Below, piece by piece: positions 12,560-24,000 of a stretch of 64,000 nt of DNA (position 1 is its first letter; every line of letters begins with the position of its first letter). The position numbers and the translations under genes are program-made. The notes beneath the pieces were generated by a model, which did not search any database, had not been told where the DNA came from, and saw only the letters and a list, made by a program, of their open reading frames with translations. The stretch is from positions 257,501 through 321,500 of the forward strand of contig JABMCL010000136.1 in the NCBI GenBank assembly GCA_018857735.1. The letters run 5' to 3'. The DNA comes from Alviniconcha marisindica (lineage: Eukaryota > Mollusca > Gastropoda > Provannidae).

Positions 12560-13370
12560 GATCCAACGCCAGGTAAAGTGATCGTAGCCATACAACTCAC
12601 ACCTCATCACTACACGTCCATGGACACTGAAAGTAAATTTGGGGGTGTGTGTGTAACATTCAGCAATGAAGTGACTGTTGCCATACAACCCATACCTCGT
12701 CACTTGACCATCACCCGTCTGTGGACACCAACTGTGTATTTTAAAGGGGTAAGTGATGCATCTCATGCAACTCGTACCTCATCATTTTACCATCACAAAC
12801 CTGTGGGCACCATCTGAGAATCGACATTTATGCCAGGACATGGCCCAAGTCGACATAACCGTCAAGATCAAGATCAAGACCATCACAAGGCTGTGGACAC
12901 AAGCTGTGAATCTGGCCGGGGGTGGGGTGGGGGGTGAAAGCGGTAAGCGGTGCAGTCATACAACTCATACCTCATCACTTTACCATCACAAGCCAATGGA
13001 CACCAACTGTGAATTTTAAAGGTGAAAGCGGTAAGCGGTGCAGTCATACAACTCATACCTCATCATTTTACCATCACAGGCCAATGGACACCAACTGTGA
13101 ATTTTAAAGGTAAAAGGGGTAAGCGGTGCAGTCATGTAACTCATACCTCATCTCTTTACCATCACCAGTCTGTGGACACCAACTGTGAATTTTAACGGTG
13201 AAAGCGGTAAGCAGTGCAGTCATACAACTCATACTTCATCACACTACCATCACAGGACACTGTGAATCTGGGTGGTGAACGGGGTAAAGAGTGAAGTGAC
13301 TGCAGTCATACAACCCATACCTCATCACGTTACCCTCACACACCTGTGGACCCCTTCTGCTGCAGGTTCT
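12560..13370. repeat. ~89-bp minisatellite in the proposed 3' UTR
   Basis: Degenerate units with the blocks gtgcagtcatacaactcata, cctcatcactttaccatcac and atggacaccaactgtgaatt. Units are spaced close to 89 bp between about 12948 and 13215 and decay towards both ends. Confidence 0.9.
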
Positions 13371-14048
13371 TCAGTGCCTGGACCCAGTTTCGGGGACACC
13401 TTTGGCTCATTATGTACATCGCAATGTTCATAACCCCAAATTACACATTCAGTTCTCCTTCTTCTGTTCACTGACCACAATCATCAGGTGGATTGTTTGG
13501 TCACTGTGGGGGGTCACAATGCAAGCCCCCCCCCCTCCCCCCTCCCCCCGACCCCATCCCAAAACAAAACAAAAATGGAGTTCTCCTCATTACAAATGAT
13601 TTAATGCACCAAAAACCAAAATACCTCCAAATTTATCAACTCCAACAAAGCATGACCATGGAGATGTATTTGCAGTCCAGCTAAAATCCACCACACCAGT
13701 AATGACGTGGTTGCCTGCTTGCTGCAAAGCTGCTTTGAGACCAACATGAAAGACATCCCGGCTTTGCATGATCAAACACAAGACTGTGATGGCATGATAA
13801 TTATATCTATAAAAAAACACACCTAATTTTCCCTTGTACTATAATGCGCATATATATCTGGTTGGATTTTTCAGGCTTTGACATTTCTCAGAAAAGAGTG
13901 ATTTTTTTCAGACAACTGGCTGTGGATTTTTGTGCCCGTTACATGATTTTCAACAACTTGGGCCTGTAAAAAAAGCTGGTATGTTTCTCTAACGAGCAGT
14001 CAATGGTCATCAGATAAGTGGTGCCTCAAGAAGGACTGTGCATTAACT

Positions 14049-14320
14049 AGGTCAGACAAAGCATGGTTTAATCAGATGAGTGAGCCAGTCAGCAAATAAA
14101 CAGCTAAGATGTCAATGGACTAGTCAATCAGCTTGCAGAGAATTGTGTCAGATGTTGCCTTGACCATTCCGAGATGAATTAAGTAGGTCACGGGTGTTGT
14201 GCTGACCACCTGGACCGTTCCAATCAGGCAACAGAAAAAGGTCAGGTGTTAACTTTTGTTGTCTGACCAAAGTAGGTCAGAATGTTGCGCTGACCAGTGG
14301 CACTGTCAGTAACTAGGTCA
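14049..14320. promoter_or_regulatory. Five AGGTCA hexamers next to the FRRS1-like stop codon
   Basis: AGGTCA occurs at 14049, 14185, 14239, 14274 and 14315, interleaved with ctgacc half-motifs, in a degenerate local repeat. AGGTCA is the nuclear-receptor half-site; in RNA the minus strand would carry UGACCU. A function is not demonstrated by the sequence. Confidence 0.3.
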
Positions 14321-14347
14321 GGTGTTGAATGCTGACACGCTGACCAA

Positions 14348-14440
14348 TCAGCACACAGCGATGATGATGACCATGATGATGGTGATGATGGTGGTCACGG
14401 TCAGATGCAGGAACAGCATGAACCGCTTGAAGCGATGGCC
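14348..14440 (-). CDS. FRRS1: FRRS1-like last coding exon (C-terminal helix and stop)
   Basis: The acceptor is tctttccag. The exon encodes GHRFKRFMLFLHLTVTTIIT, a hydrophobic Ile-rich tail ending AVC, and TGA at 14350-14348. Confidence 0.9.
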   Translation of the reverse strand, partial: GHRFKRFMLFLHLTVTTIITIIMVIIIAVC

Positions 14441-14470
14441 CTGGAAAGAAGATGAATAATTTGAAGCCTT

Positions 14471-14509
<39 letters not shown>

Positions 14510-14566
14510 TGCATGTGAGCATGCACACATAACACACACACACACACATACACAACACACATACAC

Positions 14567-14613
<47 letters not shown>

Positions 14614-17316
14614 TTGCATGATGCTCATATGAAGTTTGAACTCGACTGGATAAGATCTCATTGTGTCAGTACAACTTTTAATCTGAACTTTCTGACACTG
14701 GTGACATTCATGTAAGGTCAAAATCATTGAAACTGGAATGGATGGGAAAAGCACAACGGGGGCTACAATCATGCAAGAGTTGAACGACTTTCACTGAAAC
14801 TGCCCAAGAAATCCCCATCACTTTTCCAAAGTCCAGAACAGTTTCAGTTGTCTCCCATGGATCCCCCTCTCACCCCACCACCCCTTGAAAATTGGGCTTG
14901 CTCGACACTGTGCAGCTACCCAAATAATAATGAATGATGCTTAGCACCACTGAAAGTTAGAATACATTTGTTATGACATTTTTGTATCCTCATTTTTTTT
15001 TTTCCACTCCAGTTTTACAATTGTGTGTGCATGCATTTGGGGGCATGCGTGTGCATGTGCATGTGTGCATGCATGTGTGTGTGTCTCTCTCTCTTCTTTT
15101 TTATTTTCCCTCAATAATTATTATTTCTTATTTCTTTTACATTTGCTTAGCCTAAATTTTCCTTCCGCCCTTATTATTAAATGGTATATGAATATGTGAA
15201 TGGATGATGATGTTCTACACAAGAACTGAATACTTTAAAAAATGATAAAAAAATAAAAATAATAAGCAATGAAAGAGCAAGAGCAAGAATGTGTGAGGTG
15301 TGGGTAAGGTGAAGACTAGGGCAGGAGCATGTGAAGTGACGTGCGGAACTCACGGCAGGCTCCGGCTCATCAATATGCAGCTTGGGATTCTCCCTCTTCT
15401 GCTGTTCATACTTTCTCCTCCGCTCTGAAACACAAAGCATGCTCACTGATAATCTCCACTCTTTTCTATACACACATGCAAGTGAGCGTGTGTGCCCCCC
15501 CCCCCCCCCCTCCCCCCACACCCACTGTCATTCTCACAGATACACCACACACACACACGCATGCATGCACACACACACATGCACACACACACTGACCCTT
15601 ATTCTACTTGTAGGTGCAACACTGGTGGACCTCAAGGCTGAGCTTGATAATGATGTGAAAGATGACCCACACACAAACCACTACCACCACACCCACCACC
15701 ACCATTCTCTCTCTCTCTAAATTTCACACACCCACACACACACACAAACAGACCCTTATTCTTCTTGTAGGTGCAGCACTGGTGGACCTCCAGGCTGAGT
15801 TCAATGATAATGTGGATGATGACCCACACACAAACCACCACTACCACCTCATCCACCACAGCCATTCTCTCTCTCTCTCACCCCCCTCACGTGCACACAC
15901 GCACACACACACACTGACCCTTATTCTTCTTGTAGGTGCAGCACTGGTGGACCTCCAGGCTAAGCTCGACGATGATGTGGAAGATGACCCAGGCCACCAG
16001 GATCCAGGTGGCCCACCAGGGGACGTTGGCCTTGCCGAAGTCCATCCCGATGAAGATGTTAGGGACTGAAACAACCACAGCAACAGTGCCTCTACATTAA
16101 GGAACAGGCTTCAACGTGCCATAGAGAGAGAAAAGTGATGTTGTTATGTGATTATGCGACTGCTGTGGCCTGGCAAAGTCCATCCTGACGAAGATGCTGG
16201 TTGGGGGGGGGGGGGGGGGGGGGGGGGTAAAGAAAGCTACTTGCCCCGACCATGATTCAAACCCACAACCTCTCAAACAATGAGTCTAGTGTACTGTGTC
16301 TTAACTACTTGACTGCACCAACTCTTTGCCTAAGTTGTCCTTCCTCTTCAGAAGGATGGGAGAGAGAGAGAGGGAGGGAAACAGAGCCGGAGAGATGCTG
16401 TGAGCAAGGGAGAGAGGGAGAGGCAGAGACAGAGATGGACAGACTGGGGGGGGGGGGGGGGGGAGACAGAGGCACTGTGAGTGAGGGATGGAGGGAGAGT
16501 GAGAGGCAGACAGAGATGGACAAACTGGGAGGGGGGGGGGGGGGGGGGAGAGAGACAGAGGCACTGAGAGCATGGGAGGGAGGGAGATGGAGCCAGAGAC
16601 AGAGATGGACACAGAGGGAGGGGGGGGGGGGGAGAGAGACTGAGCCAGAGACAGAGAGGCACTGAGAGCAAGGGAGGGAGGAAGAGGGATGCAGTGACAG
16701 AGATGGATGGGGGGGGGGGGGGGGGGGGGAGCCAGAGCCAGACAGAGAGGCATTAAGAGCAAGGGAGAGAGGGTGAAGGTGGCAGAGACAGAGATGGACA
16801 GACACGGAGAGGGAGGGAGGGGGAGGGGAGTGAGAGGGAGTGAGGAGGCAGACACAGAAATGGCTAGACAGGAACACACACACACAGACAGGGAGGGAGG
16901 GAAGGAGACAAGACCGACAGAGACAGAGATAGCTAGATTTCGAGTTACAAGTGATGACAACCGGACAGACTTACTGGACAGAATGTTGGCAATGGTCAAA
17001 AAGACCCAGTAGAACCAGTTGAAGACGGGACGACACTTGTTGTCCTCTGGTGGACGCAGCAACCCTATGATTGGCTGTTGACAAAATACATCCAACACAC
17101 TCCATCAATGAAAGAAGAAAAGCAATGAAACTGCCAATCAGACTGTAAGGAACAATCAAAGTGATTCCCTCATTTAAGAACCAATAAAACATATAAAAAT
17201 TAAGTCATCAGTAAGACCAAAATAAATGAGGAATACATAGGACAAGGGAAATATTATTTTCTGCCTAAAGCACAGAATGTGAACATGCACACCTCTCTTT
17301 GCCTGTCACATATGTA

Positions 17317-17349
<33 letters not shown>

Positions 17350-17356
17350 GCATGCG

Positions 17357-17396
<40 letters not shown>

Positions 17397-17464
17397 CTCT
17401 CTCTCATACAAACACAAACTACACACACATGAACACAAACCACACACACACACATGAACACAAG

Positions 17465-17510
<46 letters not shown>

Positions 17511-17607
17511 CAGCTTGAGCACAAATCAGGTGACTCACGATGATGATGATGCAGACGAAGATGATGATGCCCAGGATGGGGTGAGCACGCTGAGGAAGAT
17601 CCGGAGC

Positions 17608-17646
<39 letters not shown>

Positions 17647-17947
17647 AAAATCCAAGAACAGAGGGAATCAGTCTCTTCAATATCTTTACTAATTCTGACT
17701 GTGGGTGGTACGTTTGAACAGCTTTATCTAAGTAAGTGCAATGTAGATTTGAAAAACAGCCGCAACAAAGGAAATCAATCTCTTCAATATCTTTACTAAT
17801 TCTGATCCTGGTGGTATATTTGAACAGTTTCATATAAGTAAGTACATTGTAGTATAAACAAGCAAAAACAGCCACAATGAAGGAACTCAATCTCTTCAAT
17901 ATCTTTACTAATTCTGACCCTGGTGGTATATTTGAACAGTTTTATGT

Positions 17948-18034
<87 letters not shown>

Positions 18035-21000
18035 ATGTGTGCATGTGAGAGCAAGAGAGGAGCAAAGAGAGAGGGAGAGAGAGAAAGAAAAGGAGGTGTG
18101 TGTGTGTGTGTGTATGTTTTAGCGTAGTAATAATAATAATTACTTAGTACACTGCTTTATAATTATGTACCTGTTTGAAATTATTGTAATGTCTCTCTGT
18201 TTTATAACAGTTATTTTATGTGCCATTTTACAAGTACTTGTTTTCTATAATGTAATTTATTAAGTATCTGATTGCTTGTATGTAATATGTTAGTAAATGT
18301 AAATGGTATATATTATGTACACGTATGTGAACAAGCGCGTTGAGCGCGCTCAGCAGGGAATAGCGCTATAGAAAATTTATGTATTATTATTATTATGTAA
18401 GTAAGTACATTATAGCTTTGAAAAGCAGAAGCAACTCACCGCACTCCAGCCGTCAGCCTCTATGAAGATGAGGATGACTGCAATCACCACGAGTAGGAAC
18501 ACTGCTGAAATGCAGTTGATGTGAGCCTGGAGACAACAAAAACACATAATGCTTATTGCTTCCTTTCATTGAACACTCGCTCTGACACGTCATCAAAAAC
18601 ACTCAGGTAGGAACACCACTGAAATGCAAATGATGTGAGCCTGGAAACAACATTCGCTCTGACATGTCATCAAAAACACACAGGTAGGAACACTGCTGAA
18701 ATGCAGTTGATGTGAGCCTGGAAACAACAAAAACACATAATGCTTATTTCTTCGTTTCACACCCACACTCACTCTGACACATCATCAAAGACACCCAAGT
18801 AGGAACACCGCTGAAATGCAGTTGATGTGAGCCTGGAGACAACAACAACACATAATGCTTATTGCTTCCTTTCGTTGAACATTCACAATCACTCACTCAG
18901 TCTTGTCCCCCCCCCCCCCCCCCTACACTCACTAAGTACCACAACATGACCCAAATCTTCGCAACCTCCTCCATAGTGACAGAATCATCAACAAAATGAT
19001 GCTGGCTGCTTTATGGAAGAGGAAGAAGAAGAAGAAGATGTCATCGAAAACACTTGAGTAGGAACACTGCTGAAATGCGCCTGGAAACCACAAACATGTG
19101 ACGCTTATTTCTTCCCCTTCATTAAACATTCACACTCACTCAAAAAAAGTCATGTCATCAAAAACACTCACTCAACTGATTCATTAGCATCGTCAGACAT
19201 GGTTGACTGGGCATGTAAAGCTAACTCTCTATCTATCACCAAACACTAATAATAATAATAAAAGTATTTATAAAGCACAAAATCTTGTCTGTAGAGACAT
19301 GCGCGCACATGCACATATACACACACACCACACACACACACCACACACACACCCCACACACACACACATACATAGGCACCCACGCACACGAGCATACTGA
19401 CTACACCAAACTAAATTTACACACAATTTAACAAGCCTGCAAACAGAGCAAACACTGACACCAAGCCGCTCAAGCTGTGTTGTCATCAAGTTGGACTGCG
19501 ACACTGGGTTAAAAAATAAGGAAAAATAAGGAAAAAAGTTGCAAGGGGTACCTATTAAAGAGTACAATGTCACAACAACGGATCTGTTTTCAGCCATGCG
19601 ACTAAAATGCTTTGTACTCTGATGCAATTTCAATTCTCCTCCACCTCAGTTTGTCAAGAATCAGGTTCACATCTATCATTCAAATCATCAACTTCATGCT
19701 TGCTGTCATCTTCCATGAAAAGTCTATCCAGTGCTTCAGGAAAAGTAACATTTCTTTGAATAGTTCTCAAAATTTCACCCATACGAATGTCAACCTGATG
19801 TAATACGAGGCTACAGAGTTCCTTCCCTTGATTGGAAGGCTGTTTCTTTGTAAAACCAGTTTCATTTCGTGTTTTCCGAAACCAACCAACAACAAAAACA
19901 AGTTCACGGGACAAGCGGCTCATTCCAGGGGTGGTGTGAGCCCAACCACAAGAAACGAGGGACCTGTTCCATGGTATGGAATGCGTTAAGCAAGTCAAGA
20001 GCTAGGGTACCCACCACAAACCAGTAGCGGTGGTCAAACATCCTCTTGTTGGGCCACATGGTTGTGTAGTACTTGGTCATCAACATCCCAATGGAGGAGA
20101 AGAACACCCAGGCCAGGATCATCAGGCAGCCTGGAGTTTTAAACAGTGTACACCCAACATTAGTCTGGTCATTAACATCCTATCGGAAGAGAAGAACACC
20201 CTCATAAAAAGATAATCAAGCAGCCTGGAATTTTAAACAGTGTACACCCAACATTAGTCTGGTCATCAACATCCTATCGGAGGAGAAGAACACCCTCATA
20301 AAAAGATAATCAAGCAGACACCCAACATTAGTCTGGTCATTAACATCCTATCAGAGGAGAAGAACACCCTCATAAAAAGATAATCAAGCAGCCTGGAATT
20401 TTAAACAGAGTACACCCAACATTAGTCTGGTCATCAACATCCTATCGGAGGAGAAGAAGACCCAGGCCAGGACCATCAGGCAGTCTGGAATTGAAAACAG
20501 TGTACACCAGGGGGTTAACTTGATTTAGTTGGTATCCTCAACACAGCTGCAAATCCAAAATATTCACACTTCCAAATAATCATTATGATGGTGATGATTT
20601 CATTTTCAGCTCTGAATTTGTGAGCTGGGACTTCCTTCCACTCAGCACTGATCTTTCCTCTGCAGAGGTAGCTGGCTAAAAACAAAACCCAACTGACAGT
20701 CATGGCTGTAATTTTCAGACTGGCAGCTCAACACACCTAGTGCAGACAGTTTAAAGGAGCTGGCAGTGAAGCGGTTAACAACCCCCCCCCCCCCAAAGAA
20801 TGTCAAACCTTACCATGGGCCTTGACAAGGGGGTAGCGGGCGCGGTCGCCAATGTTGTGGTATTCGTTCAGGTCCACCATGCTGGCGCTGGCAATGGGCA
20901 GCTCATTCACTCCCAGTCCATGACGACGCAGGTTCCCTGCAGAGCAGGGTTAGTTAGTTTGTTAGTTATTGGTTTTTAACGCCCAGTCAACCTTGTAGGT

Positions 21001-24000
21001 CATATCAGGGTGAATACAAGGCAGGGACAAAAACAAAAACAAAAAACAAAAAACAAAAAGCCTTTTAACCATTCTTAAAAAATAAATAAATATTGCAACA
21101 AACATCAAAGAAGAAGAAAAAAAGAGAGAGCACAAAAATGCACAATTCATAGATATACAAAAGGACCTTGTACACATGTAGTAACAGTTGGTTAACAGTA
21201 AAAAACAAACAGAAAAAAAACCCACAAAAAACACAACCTCCTACTTTCTCCATTCTCTTTGATCATGTGATTATAGACTGGATTGTGTGACTCCATCAGA
21301 GTAACTGGCTTACCACTGGAGATTCCAAATGGAAAAAGCTGAACTGTTGCAACAAAATACACCCACCCACATACCCAGTGCCTCCCTCCCCTTCCGCACA
21401 CAGAAACAGAAACAGAAACACACACAAACACACAAACACACACAGGCACTTTTGTGTGGTTGCATGCACACACATATATACACCCACACAAACATAGACA
21501 TGTATACAAACACACAGGCAAATAAGCAAAACCAAAGGAAGCATACACACCTTTGCTAGCAAGTCACTGAGCTACATACACATACACACGCAAGCAGAAA
21601 TACAAACACACCCACAAACACCATCAACAATAAAAACAAGCAAACCCCAAACAAATGACCACACCTTTGTTAGCAAATCCCCGGGCCATCAGAAGGTGGT
21701 AGAGACCACCACCGATGTGTGGCACCTCAAAGTAGTGGAAGCCGATGCCACGGTCCACAGTGAAGCGACATCGCAAGCGGCCGTTGTGGTACGACCCTTC
21801 CTCGTTGAAGAGGACTTTCCTTAGCCTCACCATCTGCAAAACAAACAAATCAAAACACACATACACACACACACTTTTTGCTTTCTTTTCTTTTATTAAA
21901 AGCTGCATCCACCTTTGCTTCTTGTTAATGGTTTCGTTGGAGCCTCAACAAAAAAAAGATACCAAATACTATGTGACGTTATAAAATCATTTTGGATGGG
22001 TCCAGGAATTTTCCTGTTGCATCAAGCATCACCAAGTTCCTGATGCCAGAATTTTACTCTACAGCCTATGCAGTTCAAACTCCAGCAAATGTCCATCTTA
22101 TTCAGCTACCAGATCCATGTTTTAAAAAGCTGAGGGTCATCTGCTCTCTTCTGTTTCCAGCTGTGAAATGTTTGTGTTGTTTTCTTCACCAGTAGTCTTA
22201 AAGAAGGAGACTGATGACTGTAGACCAGTTTTGGAAGTGTCATTTTCAACTTCAGTTATCATTCTGCAAAATTTCAAAGATCTCAGTTACAGTCATCGAG
22301 AACCAGTCAAAGTTAATGAATGGCTTTCCCGAAGATGGCATCACAGCCAGCAAGATTTCAGTTCTGCTGTTGGCATAGCTTAAGTGAGACAAAAACTGAG
22401 CAACAAAGAAGAACGGCCAAAGACAATGCCAGTGTGGTACTTACATCACGTCTGTCCAGAGGGATGTTTCTGTTCCCCACATTGTAGGAGAGGTAGACAC
22501 GGGTAGAGTCATCAGTTGAGTCATGTGCACATGCAAACACTGTGTCATCACCCTGAAATGCAAGCCACAGATAGCATCAGTAACCAGCAGTAATCCGCAT
22601 CACTAACCAGCAGTTATCGGCATCAGTAACCAGCAGTACCCCACATCAGTAACCAGCAGTAATCCACATCAGTAACCAGCAGCAAACCACATCAGTAACC
22701 AGCAGTAATCCACATCAGTAACAAGCAGCAATCCACATCAGTAACCAGCAGTAACCCACATCAGTAACCAGCAGTAACCCACATCAGTAACAAGCAGTAA
22801 CCCACACCAGTAACCAGCAGTAACCCACATCAGTAACCAGCAGCCTAATGGCACTCTTAACCTGGCCCATCACCACTCTGAAACCTGCATCATAATTTAT
22901 ATTTATAAAAATATGAACATTTGTCAAGCGCCTCATCTCAAGATGATCCCTAAGCACTTCACAATGGCAACTAAAGTGCTATTCTTTGCCTTACCAAATG
23001 GACTTGTCATGCAGGTATCACTGGAAAATCCCAGCACCGCATACTTGCCATGCAAGTATTACTGGAAAATCCCAGTGCCACAAAGCAGTGACCCCATGCA
23101 TTTGCCATGCAGGTATCACTGGAAAATCCGTGCCACAGCTGCCCCCCCCCCCCAAGCATTTGCATGAGTATCATGGAAAATCCCAGCACCGCATACTTGC
23201 CATGCAGGTATCACTGGAAAATCCCAGTGCACAAGGATCCCCCCCCCCCTGCATTTGCCATGCAGGTATCACTGGAAAATCCCAGCACCGCATACTTGCC
23301 ATGCAGGTATCACTGGAAAATCCCAGTGCCACAAAGCAGTGACCCCCCCTCCCCCCTATTCCTAATCTATCCCATGCCCCTCCCCCCATGCATTTGCCAT
23401 GCAGGTATCACTGGAAAATCCCAGTGCCACAAAGCAGTGACCCCTCCCCCCTTTTACCAAATGTACTTGCCATGCAGGTAACTCTGAATAATCCCAGTGC
23501 CACAAAATAATGACGCCCCCCCCCCCCCTTACCACACATATTTGACATCAGGTATCACTGGAGAGTCCCAGTGCCCCCAAAACAGTCTCCCCCTTCCTCA
23601 CCCCCCCCCCCCGAACCTCCTTTCCCATTTGGAGGACGTACTCACCGCATGACAATGTACTCACCATGTAGGTGTCGTTGGAGAGTCCCACTGCCACAAA
23701 GCGATCCCTGGCGCTGTCAGCCAGTCCTCCCAGCTCAAAGCGCACCTCCGCTGTGTTGGTTTGCCAGGTCACGATGTACTCGCACTGTGGCTCCCAGCAT
23801 CCCTCAGGCTCCCGGTAACACCCCTTGCTCTTGCCACACTCGTCGGTGTTGATGGGGCTCGTGACCTGTCAAGACGGCACATTTGCTACATGTCTGGCAA
23901 CACGCACCTGGTGGTCTGGTGACCAGCAGATTTTGTTGCCTTTGTTGTTGTAACGATGGCTGAATAGTCTGACGCCAAGGTGTACCAAAATAAGGTAAGG

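Larger units (their letters stand above)
8783..14347 (-). other. Probable long 3' UTR or downstream region of the FRRS1-like gene
   Basis: Mostly unique AT-rich sequence after the stop codon at 14350-14348, with no ORF that looks like protein. It contains a minisatellite at 12560-13370, a C-rich run near 13528 and a cluster of AGGTCA hexamers at 14049-14320. Assignment as UTR is inferred from position and lack of another gene. Confidence 0.35.
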
